This document shows positions 48,901 to 58,940 of a stretch of 64,000 nucleotides of DNA, in pieces. The number at the start of each line of letters is the position of its first letter. Positions within the stretch are counted from its first letter, which is position 1. The notes below the pieces were generated by a model. The model was not told where the DNA came from, did not search any database, and saw nothing but the letters and a program-made list of their open reading frames with translations. This DNA comes from Leptodontidium sp. MPI-SDFR-AT-0119 (taxonomy: Eukaryota > Ascomycota > Leotiomycetes > Helotiales > Leptodontidiaceae), in contig JAHLEZ010000031.1 of assembly GCA_020726505.1 (NCBI GenBank), forward strand, positions 124,001 to 188,000. Reading direction: 5' to 3'. A program made the position numbers and the translations under genes.

Positions 48901-50267
48901 TTATTTAATTACTAGTTTTATATAGTATAATATTTAGTATATATAATCCTTTAGATTTATTGCCTTCAATTATTACTTCATTTGTTATATTATTTTTAAT
49001 ATAAGCAAAGGAGTTATTAAAAATGCTATAATATTAATTACTTAGTTAACTTTAAAATATTAAGTTAATACCTAATTCAGGCATATAAAGACAATCTTTA
49101 AGTTTATATATTTTATTATTAATTATTAACTTTATTAAGATATCTCCGTATCCTTTTATATTTATTTGTTTAGCTTTTCCCTAGCTAACTAGTTTATTAC
49201 AGGTTTTAAATTCATAGAAATATAATATATTACAATATATATATTTTATTACAGCGGTATCTAAAACAAAAGTATTTAATTGACTATTTAATTCTTAACT
49301 ATTTACCCCTAATTCTTAATTATTTACAAAGTTAGAGCCTATATTTATATTATTAGTTATATTCTTTATAGAGGATATAGTCATAAATACTTGTATATCT
49401 TCTATAAGGAAATTAATATCAAAATCCCCGATATTTTCCAAAATATCACTATTACTATATAAAATATTAATATTCTCCTCCCGCTTATCCCGAGCCGATT
49501 TCTCGGTAATATCAGGTAATTTATTAGTCTTTGGCCGTTTCCACCCCTTAGGGGCCTTATCGGGAAATAAGAAGGCGCAGTTAAAAGTCACATAAGAGTG
49601 TTATTTACAATTAGTACAATACTTCTTGCTTTAAGGGCTATTCTTCGTGACTTTATAAGGTTTTTTGCCTTTATAGCCACTAGAAGTTATTAAGGCCTAA
49701 TCTATATTAATATCATTTAATTCTTGACGTTTTAATTCGTCTAATAAATTAGAGAATAACGACTCAAGGGTATAAGAATTAATATTAGTTCTTAAAGACT
49801 ATATTATATTAGAAACTAATCTATTATAGTTATTAATCAAGTTATTAAGAACCCAAGCTATTATTACCTGTTTAGGCAATTCAAGGTTTTTAGCTTTTAG
49901 CTAATCGCTTAGCTATTTTACCTTATTAAGGTATTCTTCTATTGAATTATACTTAATCAAATAAGTATCAAAGAATTCTCGGCAAATCAAAAATTCTGAG
50001 CTAAACCCCTTAGGGGAATAGAGGTTTTTAAGTAATTACTAAGCTTTAAAAGCACGTGTTATGTGCTATATTTACAAAAAAGGACCGTCCTTAATAAGCA
50101 ATTAGATATTAGAGAGAGCTTTGCCGTTTATTTTATCACTTACTTTATTAGACGCTATTATAGCGTTTAACGCTTCTTTAGTTAAGAAGGCCGTTATACG
50201 AAGTGCCTAAATAAGGTAATTAGCCGAGCCCGTAAGCTTAGCCATAGTAATCTTATTAGAGCTCATT
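45975..50267 (-). pseudogene. Copia-E gag-pol, moderately degraded
   Basis: Gag starts near 50265 with MSSNKITMAKLTGSANYLI, followed by a TAG where Copia gag has Trp. A CCHC-like zinc knuckle (CTNC...H...C) at 49577-49618 contains a stop. Downstream is a gag/protease segment (frame 49316-49591). Integrase lies at about 47950-48950. The reverse transcriptase box YVDD is intact at 46988-46999, and RNase H ends in the frame 46109-46357 with SKYINISYYFIRNEI. Several stretches are open for 80-90 codons, but Trp and Gln stops disable it. A low-complexity AT-rich linker of ATT/TTA repeats at about 47795-47915 encodes poly-Asn on the minus strand. Confidence 0.85.
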
Positions 50268-50504
50268 CTGTTTATTTTATTAGTTATTTTTTAAAGAGTT
50301 TTTAAAGATATTAACTTAACTTAGGATTTTTGCGAATTTAAGTTATTTAAGAAAGTCTAAGTTTTTTAATATTAGTCATTAATTACGTGGATTATATATA
50401 TTTTAAGTTATAAAGTAAAATACCTATTATTAATTAAGAAATTTTCAAGTGTTATATTTAAGTAAAAAATCCTTTTATTAGACTAGCTAATAAATCAGAG
50501 GTAT

Positions 50505-50825
50505 AGAAGTATACCGGAGATATGCCGGAGGTATGGCGTAAGTATGGAGGTATGGAGCCGTAGGTATGAGGCATGGCGTAGGTATGGAGGTATAGAGCCG
50601 TAGGTATGAGGTATGGCGTAGGTATAGAGGTATGGAACCGTAGGTATGAGGTATAGAGGTATGGAGCCGTAGGTATGAGGTATGGAAGTATGGAGCCGTA
50701 GGTATGAGGTATGGAGGTATGATGTAGTTATAGAGTTATGCCGTAGTTATAAGGTATAGAGGTATGGAGGTATAGAGGTATAAAGCCGTAGGTATAAGGC
50801 ATGAAGCCGTAGGTATAGAGTTTAT
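50505..50825. repeat. Minisatellite in the 5' leader of Copia-E
   Basis: Tandem variants of a unit around GGTATGGAGCCGTAGGTATG, with shorter GGTATGGA subunits, about 320 bp in all. It sits between the 5' LTR and the gag start and retains TpG unlike the neighbouring RIP-altered DNA. Confidence 0.85.
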
Positions 50826-51014
50826 AGAGTATTTTGAGGGTCCAGAAGGTATGGTGTGTAAGAGAAGAGTTCTTGTCGAGCCAGTCGATAAAACTCAAAC
50901 ACAAATAAAATGAGGTTATAACGAAGTATATAAGAATAATTTAAGTAAAGAGTAAGCTCTTGATCTATTAAATTAAGGTAGAATAAGAGGAGGTGCTGTC
51001 AGAGGCTTATAACC

Positions 51015-51398
51015 TGTGAAATAGAGAATAATAGTGTGAATAATAATTCTATTGTAAAGGGGATTTCTAGGTCTATATAACTACTCTAGCTTATCACGTG
51101 TGTATTTGCTTAGGTAACTAAATTAGGTAAATGTAAGCTTAAACGAGCTTAAACGAGTCTTTACTAAATACAGTTACTTTCCGGTAGTTTGAGACGTAGA
51201 GCCCGGAGTTTCGTACAACCACTGTTTTAGCCTAAGAAAGCCGTGTATTAGAAGCCTTGGATTTCATGGCTGTAACCTGTGGACGTTAGAGCTTTATATT
51301 AGACGTATGTGGCTTGTTTTAAGCTATTTCCGGCTGATTAGGCCTAAAATAGGTTTTGTTAAGTATATAAGCGAGGTAGTTATATTATAATCTTTATA
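51015..51398 (-). repeat. Copia-E 5' LTR (384 bp)
   Basis: Partner of 45581-45964. The inner neighbour on the coding strand, GGTTATAAGCC, is where the primer-binding site should be. Confidence 0.92.
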
Positions 51399-51403
51399 AT
51401 ATT

Positions 51404-54163
51404 AATATTAACGTGGTTAGCTTCGTAATCGCGATAAGCAGCTAAAGCTAGTAGTACTCTAAGTGTTATTAGCCGTAATACGCTAGTATACGTGTCGAAG
51501 TAGTCGCTACTATACTATTGCTTAAAACCTCTGGCTATAATACGAGCTTTCTTACGTATAAGGAACTTATTTAAGTGTAGCTTATTACGCAATATTAGCT
51601 TTAAGGTAATTAGTTTCTTTCCTATTAGTAGCTCTTTATACCGTATTTTATATGTCCTAGTAAAGCGCAACGCACTATATTCTTCCTTAATTACGCGCAT
51701 CTATTTAGCTTTGTTTTCTTATAAAACTTACTCTAGCGTAATTAAGTCTTAAATTAGTAGTGTAGTCGCGCCTTTAGCTCTTAGAGCTGTAATTGACTCT
51801 TTATATACGCGTCTTAGTTTTAGTTGTCGTCTATACTTAGACTTTATAGGCTTAAAAGAGAGGTTAATTAGTCGCTAATTAGACGATTACGTAATACTAC
51901 TTCTTTGCCTTCGCGTATTAATATCACGTGCTAGCCTCTCTACTAGAGGTCTTTGAATTAGTGTCCCTGTAAAGCCTGTTTCAGCGTCTAGCCTCCCCAC
52001 TAGAGGTCTTTTAGAGCCTATTTCAGCGTCTGGCCTCCCCAGAGGTCTTACTATAGAGCCTGTTTCAGCGTCTGGCCTCCCCACTAGAGGTCTTCTTATA
52101 GAGCCTGTTTCAGCGTCTAGCCTCCCCATTAGAAGTCTTCTTACAGAGCCTGTTTCAGCGTCTGGCCTTCCCTGTAAAGGTCTTCTTACAGAGCCTGTTT
52201 CAGCGTCTAGCCTCTATAGAGGTCTTCCTACAGAGCCTATTTCAGCGTCTGGCCTCCCCACTAGAGGTCTTTCAGCTCCATTAGCTGGCCTTCCAACCTT
52301 TAGAGGTCTTGCTACTGTCTCTGCTTTGCCTGTAACTAACTATATAATATATTCGTTAAATTTAACGTTAGTAGAGATTAACTCTTGTTGATTTTTTATA
52401 TTTAGTAGCTTATATATATATAAGCTAGTCATCTTTACTAGAATGTACTTCCCTAGCTATATTCTTAGCTCTAGCTTCTTAGGGAACGTTACCTTTGGCC
52501 TTAATAGCTATACTCTTGCTCTAAATACTCTGTAATACGATAAACTAACTAATATACCTTCTTATACCTCTAGTAGCGTTAGCCCTTTTACTCCTTAATA
52601 TAATAGTGCCTTTGTTAGTCTCTTGTTTTTAAGCCTAGTTATATACTTTACGGCATAACACTAAAGACTGTCTAACTATTTGGCGTCGTATAGTATAAAC
52701 TGGACGATCTTAAATAATTAATATATTTAATGTTCTAATACTTTATTAAGCGACTGTTTATATAGTGGCGATAGCTCTAACTATATACTAAGCTCTTATA
52801 GCTAGCGCATAAAGGCATTTCCAAACTCTCCTTTACTATTATTAGTCCGCTAGTACACGACTACTTGTCCCTTTTAAAGCTCTAATTAAGTCTTTAGTAA
52901 CTTAATTTCCGGCTATATTACAACAGCTGTTTTGTCCTTAAGTAGCCGTACTTAGTATACTTGTGTTACGTCGTCTATAACGACTAAGAAGTACTTATAC
53001 CCCCTAATTAACTAGCACTAGATTCCTAAAATATCAGCGTATAGCCGGCGTAGTAGCGTATTAGCTCTAGTGTCGGTCTTTTTAGTGAAATGCTCCTTTA
53101 TCTTACCGGCTAAATATAATTCGCAGCTCTTTTCCCCCTTATAAATCATCCGCTTTCTTAGCTTTATCCCGTATTTAGATACTGCCTCTAATTTAATTAT
53201 TTCTTAGTAGTTTATATAGCCAAGCCGTCTATGTATTAGGTCCGGCATTGTTTCCTGATTTTAATCGTTATATAAGCTCTTTATAGTGTATATTTCCGGT
53301 ACTAGCAATTCTAACGTATTTGCTTCCGTATTTGAGTCTAAGACGTATAGGCCACTGGCTTTTATCGCAGAGAGTACTAAATTATTATCCTTATAACACT
53401 TTGCCCTTGTGTTATTAAATATAATACTAATTCTGTCCTTCGCAAGTGCACTAATCAATAGTAGCCTAGTACTTCCAAAGTTAGGCATATACTAGACGTT
53501 ATATAATATTATGCCATTAATTTGCACGTCTTTATAGCCTTCCGTAGATAAATATTAATTATTAGCTGTCTTTACTTGCTTGTTTCTCTAGCGTTTACGG
53601 CTTATAAAGTCGGCATACACACTAGAGAAGTATTTAGTCGCTCCGGAGTTTAATTTCTATTAATTTGCGGCCGTAATACTAGTGTAGGCTTATTACACTT
53701 CTTCTATAAGGTATATACAATCCGTAAAGCAAGATTTAAAGGTCTCTAATTAATCTACGACTACGTTAGCTGTCTCTTTGCCTCTACACTCGTTCTTCTA
53801 ATAGCCAAACTTCTTACACTTCGCACATTAGTTTCTGTCCAATTTTACGGTCTTTTCCACCCTTCCTAATACGTCCCTGTGGTCCCCTGTTGCTTTTCCA
53901 CCTCTCCAACCTCCTCTACCCCTGGCTCTACTGCCTCTGTAGCCTCCATGGCCTCCATGGCCTCTGCCCCTGCCTCTGCCCCTATTCGCCACCCAATTGG
54001 CTTCCATTGCAGTTGGTTCGACTTAATGGACGTGTTGCAGAGGCTTGATTTGATTCGCAGATGAGGTATATAACGTATGACGTGTGTTGAATCGATTACA
54101 ACAAGTGTTAATTGATTCTGAGCAGTATTGAGGTTGGTTTCTAAACAATTAGAATTACTACCA
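51404..54163 (-). pseudogene. Copia-F gag (truncated), protease, integrase and start of reverse transcriptase
   Basis: Read right to left. The gag C-terminal part at about 53850-54010 has an Arg/Gly-rich RNA-binding stretch (RGRGRGHGGHGGYRG). It is followed by a CCHC knuckle at 53786-53825 (CAKCKKFGY, stop, KNEC), in which His became Tyr and Trp a stop. A pre-integrase segment (frame 53261-53488, LYVLDSNTEAN) and integrase at about 52400-53200 follow. A tandem-repeat linker is at 51930-52275, and the start of reverse transcriptase (KARIIARGFKQ, frame 51515-51700) leads to the Copia-E insertion. Only about 150 bp separate the 5' LTR from the Arg/Gly stretch, so the N-terminal bulk of gag is missing. 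Confidence 0.82.
51930..52275 (-). repeat. Seven-copy tandem repeat in the integrase-RT linker of Copia-F
   Basis: The core TTCAGCGTCTGGCCTCCCC recurs seven times at intervals of about 40-50 bp. On the coding strand the unit encodes about 14-15 residues of the type GRPDAETGSIRRPLV. The repeats keep an open frame over several units (51887-52129) and are far less RIP-altered than the flanking pol sequence. Confidence 0.88.
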
Positions 54164-54285
54164 TGATAGAAAAGCATGTAGAATTCTATCTGAGAGAGCG
54201 TATAGAGTAATAGGGGAAATAGGGGCAGCGTGATCATAAGTACGCAAGTACAGAGATCAACGCAGCACAGCCCATATTTCTAACA
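54164..54285 (-). repeat. Copia-F 5' LTR (122 bp)
   Basis: Partner of 43927-44048. The few differences are all C/T or G/A, so the insertion is either fairly recent or was only lightly hit in the LTRs. Confidence 0.92.
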
Positions 54286-54900
54286 GGATGATTGGGCATC
54301 AAGCTGCATGGACAACCATTCGCCCTTGGGAGGAAGCTGGGGAGACTTCCAGCCAGCTGTCGAACTTGCACTCTGTGGCATTTCAGTTGCGTCAGGTGAA
54401 GAATCGAAGGGAAACGTCTCGTCCGACCCGCGAGACCCCGACCTGCTAATTTGTCGGCGTGCCCTGATTTCAGGGCAGAAGCTTCGTCGCGGCACACGAA
54501 CTCAGCAGGGGATCCTGCTAGTGGTAGGGACCGGCGGCGATTGAAAGGGACCTGAATGGATGCGGTTTGAGCGGTGACTGTGGCATGGAATGCAAGCAGA
54601 CGCCAGTGATAACAGCAGGTTATTGGGGCAGGCTGGGAACTATAGGCCATGCGTCCTACCACTCTCCCCCCACTTTCCCACTCTCTCCAGTCCATTGTTT
54701 GTGGAGCCCCGAGCGAGAGGAAGAACGGCCTTCTAGGCTTGCAACACTCGGCACGTTTTTGTCGATGATGCACTTGTCCGCGCCAGAGCACTTCTGGCTG
54801 GATATCAAAATACCGCAGATTGTTCGAAGACTGTGGGTAGGGGCAGCTGCAGTGGATGGCAGGCCTCAGGGTCGGAAAGCACCGTCATAAGAAAGCATAG
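54286..54900. other. Normal-composition island, right half
   Basis: Resumes the low-copy sequence broken at 43926. The longest open frames are 54234-54791 (minus) and 54567-54890 (plus), which overlap on opposite strands. The minus frame enters the Copia-F LTR and, when the element is removed, reaches a stop about 20 codons after the junction. No domain is recognised, so no gene is called. RIP signs are absent. Confidence 0.5.
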
Positions 54901-54904
54901 GACA

Positions 54905-55504
54905 TAGCTCGGTCGAACCTCACTATAACCTAAGCTAAAATAGCCTAGTCTTATAACGCCTCTCACTGCGATGTCGACTTTAACAAAGATAACCTAGTTT
55001 AGCTCGACATGCGCTACTTTAAGACACTTCGCTTATTTAAGAAGTTAAATATACTAACTAATAGACTATTTAGAGTAATCGAGAAGGTAAGAAACTTGTA
55101 CTGCCTAAAATTACTAGCGAGTATAAAGGTCTATAACGCCTTTCCGGCTAGTAAGCTGCGTAAAGATCCTAATAATCCCCTATTAGGCTAAGTATAAGAT
55201 ACCCCCCTACTAATTAACATTACCGGCGACGACAAATAAGAATTAAAAAAAGTACTCGCCTGCCGTAAGAAAGGCAAGACTTTATCTTACCGTGTCATCT
55301 AACTTAATTAAGAAGTTAATTTAAACTAGTACGACGCTTCTAACCTCAAGTATACGCCGCATAAAGTTAGGGATTTCCACCTCAGTTACCCCGAGTAAGC
55401 AAGACCCCCCGCTAAGCTACCTAAATAGATTAAAGCGTGGGAAGATAGTGTTAACGACTACGACAACCTCGATAGCGATGGAGAAATAGACTAACGCTCG
55501 AGGA
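54905..55504 (+). pseudogene. Gypsy-3 fragment: integrase C-terminus and polyprotein end
   Basis: The frame 55009-55191 encodes the integrase C-terminal segment (RYFKTLRLFKKLNILTN... KLRKDPNNPLL). About 55240-55495 carries a chromodomain-like tail ending in KAWEDSVNDYDNLDSDGEI. It is truncated at the left near 54905 and on the right by the LTR of Gypsy-1 copy 3. The same family occurs inverted at 42560-43080. Confidence 0.75.
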
Positions 55505-55785
55505 TGTTACGGCGAGTAGATTCTAGCTTTGTATTTGGGCCTAATACTACGCTTAGAATCGAGAAGAAAAAACAAGGAGAAAAGGAGAGCTCTTTATAAG
55601 AGAGAGCTCAAGTATAAATACACAAAGAACCCTCCTAATAGGGCCTAACGTAGTTAAGCGCTATTTCCATTAATATATCGTATAGTCGCCACCTAGTTCT
55701 CCTAATTAGGCTTAGCGCCGTCGCATAGCCAGCGATACTACGAGCTATGTCGGTTAGAATACGAGGCGTATTAGAGGTCGTAATA
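55505..55785 (-). repeat. Gypsy-1 copy 3, 3' LTR (281 bp)
   Basis: Same family as 3810-4111 and 35327-35628, about 20 bp shorter through small deletions. Confidence 0.85.
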
Positions 55786-55788
55786 TTA

Positions 55789-55816
55789 CCCCCCCCCCCC
55801 CCCCCCCCCCCCCCCC
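55789..55816 (-). repeat. 28-nt C homopolymer at the polypurine tract
   Basis: Twenty-eight consecutive C occupy the place where copy 1 has 9 and copy 2 has 11. The length may be partly an assembly or sequencing artefact, as homopolymers of this size are error-prone. Confidence 0.85.
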
Positions 55817-56511
55817 TCTTAAAAAACTACGTTCGCGTAATTATAACTATAACTGTGTCGTCTTTTAGATCGTTATAGTCGTTAATATTAGCGTTATAAG
55901 CCTTTAGCCATTTTAGGAGAGCTTTTAATAAGCCTTTAGTATTAAGATACTTTAAGTGGAATTATTTAATTATATATAAAGCTATTATAATATTTAAGTA
56001 TAAGTATTACTTTAAGTCTTCGTTAGTGCTTAGCCACTTAATATAACAAAATAGCTTATTTTGTATAACCTTAGAGCTAAGAATGCCTTTAATTTCTTAC
56101 TTATTTTACTTAAGTAATAGCTAAATAAGTGCCGGCGTAGCTCTGGCTTGTTTAGGCAAGGGGTTATTAACGCACTTATAAAGCGAGTATAAGTAAAAGA
56201 TAAGATAAGTTTATTAGTTCTTCGGGAACTTAACTCTCTAATTCTCTCCCTCTTTAGCGATTACTTTAATAAGGCCGTATTATTTATTAGATAGCTTCTT
56301 TAAGGGCTAGTCGATGTTTTAATTCCGCGTATTAATTATAATTAAATTACTAATGTCTTAATCGACGGCGCGTCGCCCACGGTTCGCTAGTTATTTTATT
56401 TTCTCTTATTAATCTTTTAGGAACGATTATACGACTTTTATAACCTCCTTTATTCCTAACGCTACTTATAAAGCTTCCTCGCGATTAAGTTTTTCTATTA
56501 CTATAGCCGGA

Positions 56512-56902
56512 TATAAAGATTATAATATAGCTACCTCACTTAAAGCTCGCTTATATACTTAATAAAGCCTATTTTAGGCTTAATTAGCCAGAAATAGCTC
56601 AAAACAAGCCACATACGTTTGATATAAAGCTCCGACTCCCACAGGTTACAGCCATGGAATCCGAGGCTTTTAATACACGGCTTTCCTAGGCTAAAACAGT
56701 AGTTGTACGAAGCTCCGGGCTTTGCGTCTTAAACTACCGGAAGTAACTGTAGTCAGTAAAGACTCGTTTTAAGCTCGTTTAAGCTTATATTACTTAATTC
56801 GGCTACCTAAGCGAATACACATGTGATAAGCTAGAGTAGTTATATAGACCTAAAAATCCCCTTTATAACAGAACAATCATTCACATCAAATCTCTTCTTT
56901 TC
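56512..56902 (+). repeat. Solo LTR of the Copia-E family in Gypsy-1 copy 3
   Basis: Reverse complement of the Copia-E LTR plus-strand sequence, about 391 bp, flanked by a perfect CCGGA duplication (56507-56511 and 56903-56907). The uninterrupted site is visible in copy 1 at about 4814-4825 (ACCGGCGGC). Confidence 0.9.
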
Positions 56903-57070
56903 ACCGGAGGCTTTAGGTTAATTAGATTTTAAGAAGTCCTTGGCTTAACGCCGTTAAGTAGTTAAAAAGGATATAAGTTACTTAGAGACTTATATAGTAG
57001 CGTTAATTAAGTGATATTTATAATTAATAAGAGGTCACTTTAATTATCCTAGTAGTAATAATAAAAGGGG

Positions 57071-57161
57071 TGTTGAGCAGGAATCACGTGATAACTTGAG
57101 TATAAGAGTTATGTAGTCAAATACGCAGTCTATAGACAGCGGGTTCGCTTTTTGTACGTCA
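57071..57161. repeat. 91-bp TG...CA insertion with target duplication
   Basis: Starts TGTTGAGCAGG, ends TTGTACGTCA, flanked by AGGGG on both sides (57066-57070 and 57162-57166), inside Gypsy-1 sequence that is uninterrupted in copy 1 (about 4978-4985). Normal composition, no coding capacity. Best read as a solo LTR of a very small LTR element. No relative is seen in the window. Confidence 0.8.
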
Positions 57162-57371
57162 AGGGGCAAAGCCGTTACTTAATATATTAATTCGTTACTT
57201 TTATTTAGCCGTTAACGTTCAGGTTATACGCCGTCGTAAGTTTTACCTTAGTCTTAAGAATATAATAATATTCTTTTTAAAAGAAGGAGACAAACTAAGG
57301 TCCTTAGTCCGAGACAATTAAGTCTAGTATACTAAAATAACGAGTCTAATAAACAAGGAAAAGAATAGTTA

Positions 57372-57591
57372 TGTATCACGTAGAATACTAAAGGGGTAGA
57401 GAAGTGAGGATTGGTAAAGTAGTGGGGAGCAGAAGATTAATTAAGAAGTGCTCTGCCCTCTCGTTAAGAGGGGGAAAGCTAGCTATATATATGTAAAGTA
57501 AGTAAGTTTAGCTAGTTGTCGGTATATAAGAAGTACACCTGGCCGTTTAGTAAGCTCGCGTAAGAGGTGCCGCTAATTATGTACTGTGACA
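57372..57591 (-). repeat. Copia-K-type LTR, inverted and truncated
   Basis: Reverse complement of the LTR at 59491-59741, lacking its 3' end. The outer end GTGACA (TGTCAC on the coding strand) is at 57591, followed by TACCCCCTA, which could be a polypurine tract on the minus strand. So this may be the 3' end of a minus-strand relative rather than a solo LTR. Confidence 0.75.
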
Positions 57592-58940
57592 TACCCCCTA
57601 GCTATAAAGCGACTACACTAGGCTAAAAGAAGACGAAAAATAATATTTAGTAATATAATAGTTTGTTTTATTTGTAAATTTTCTTTTAATAATAATAATA
57701 ACTTTAACTTTAACTTTAATAATGTCTTTTATAAATTAAATTATATTTCCTTAATACAGTGATCGAGGTCGAAGAATAAGTAAATCCTAACTATAGTTAA
57801 TAAACCTCCTCTTTCGTTAGTACTATTACCGCCGGTCGTAAGCGTAGTATTACTGCCTCACCTGCCGCCGTTACTAGGGAGCCCTTCGCCGCTTTTACTT
57901 TACTCGCCGGGCTAGAGGATTTCATAATAAATAATATTGCGCGCTACGTTCTCCCCCCCCCCCTCTTTTTCCTTAAGAATTTATTCCCCTAGAGAATATA
58001 TTTCGCGATCGCCCTCTTTAGGGGTAACTCCGCTCCTTTCTTCTTTAAAAGAAAGTTGCGCTACTGCCCTCGCTACTCTAGTTCTCCTAAAGGCGCTTGC
58101 CGCCAGCCCCCGCGTGTTCCCCTTTAGCCCTCTCCCCCACGATTCTGACGAGGAAAAAGATAAGGCCACTAAGATTAAAAAGAAGAAGACAGTTTTAATT
58201 ACGGGCGCGCGACGTATAGTGCCTTATTAATATTATACTTATTTAGCCCTTAAAAGTAAAAAGGGAAAGGATAACTCGTTACCTGGCGTTTACCGGGATA
58301 ACGCTACTAAGCGCGGTACTTAGTGTTTTTGGTGCTTCTTTAGGCATACTTATATCCTTTACTTTATTAGGGTGGCTCCCTTTACTACTCGTTTTATTAA
58401 GGCGATAAAGGCCGACGAGCCTTAAAGCGTAAGTGATTATAAGAACCCTTTTATTAAACTCGCTAACTTTATAAATTTCTTAATTAATATTATATAACTC
58501 TTTAGATTACTATAAAGTTAAAGGAGTATAGACGCTTGTAAGCGGTAGTAGTATACTTCCAGGGCTTAGGAACCCTTATATAATTAAATTACCCCTTGTA
58601 TTTGTGAACTTACGTTGCGTTACGCTATTTTTGTGTAAGGCGGGGCTTAGGAATTCCTAAATAACTAAGTTACTTTTTATATTTGCTTTTAAGAGGTTCG
58701 AATTCCAAGAAATATCCCTAGTAATAGTAAAAGGCGGATTTTAAGGGCTAGCCACCTTAATAACACCACTTTTCCGGTCCTAACAAATAAAATTTAAAGT
58801 GAGTATTATAGCTCTTATAATATACTTGAAATAAGTAATAAAAATGCGAGAAATAAAGAAAATATATAATTTAAAGAAATATAAGTTAAATTAAAAAAAA
58901 GATTTGCAAAGAAATAATTAAGAGAGCTATAAAGTAATAA
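57592..58940. other. Unassigned segment with a CpG-rich, CpA-poor stretch
   Basis: About 57840-58230 is GC-rich and full of CpG but depleted of CpA/TpG, as if a GC-rich repeat had been RIP-altered. The plus-strand frame 57937-58230 (97 codons) has a Lys-rich end (KIKKKKTV). After a stop it continues in frame through CFWCFFRHTY to about 58490, suggesting a broken longer protein. No family is recognised. Two imperfect direct repeats around GGCTTAGGAA lie at about 58560-58615 and 58644-58690. Confidence 0.4.

Larger units (their letters stand above)
45581..51398 (-). mobile_element. Copia-E: Copia element nested inside Copia-F
   Basis: Two 384-bp LTRs with a perfect 5-bp duplication ATATT (45576-45580 and 51399-51403). 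The coding direction is minus. It is very AT-rich, with several domains still readable. A related solo LTR is present at 56512-56902. Confidence 0.93.
43927..54285 (-). mobile_element. Copia-F: Copia element with very short (122-bp) LTRs
   Basis: Two near-identical 122-bp LTRs (TGATAGAAA...TTTCTAACA) bound the element, with a perfect 5-bp duplication GGATG (43922-43926 and 54286-54290) in normal-composition host DNA. The coding direction is minus. The first internal bases next to the 5' LTR read TGGTAG on the coding strand, as in an initiator-tRNA primer-binding site. Copia-E is inserted in its reverse transcriptase region. Without Copia-E the element is about 4.5 kb. Confidence 0.92.
55505..57371 (-). 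mobile_element. Gypsy-1 copy 3, 3' part only
   Basis: LTR (TGTTACGGCG...CGTAATA), a C-run and 3' coding sequence that parallels copy 1 from about 4125 to 5185. Homology stops near 57371, where a Copia-K-type LTR begins. The copy is interrupted by two separate solo LTRs, at 56512 and 57071, each with its own target duplication. Confidence 0.85.

Noticed and set aside
50505..50825. CRISPR-like array
   Set aside because: The units are contiguous variants without unique spacers, and the genome is eukaryotic; this is a minisatellite.
53866..54237. Minus-strand frame of 123 codons as a host gene
   Set aside because: It overlaps the Copia-F 5' LTR, primer site and gag Arg/Gly segment in another frame.
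4115..55816. C and G homopolymers as telomeric or regulatory signals
   Set aside because: Each lies next to an LTR at the polypurine-tract position, which explains them.
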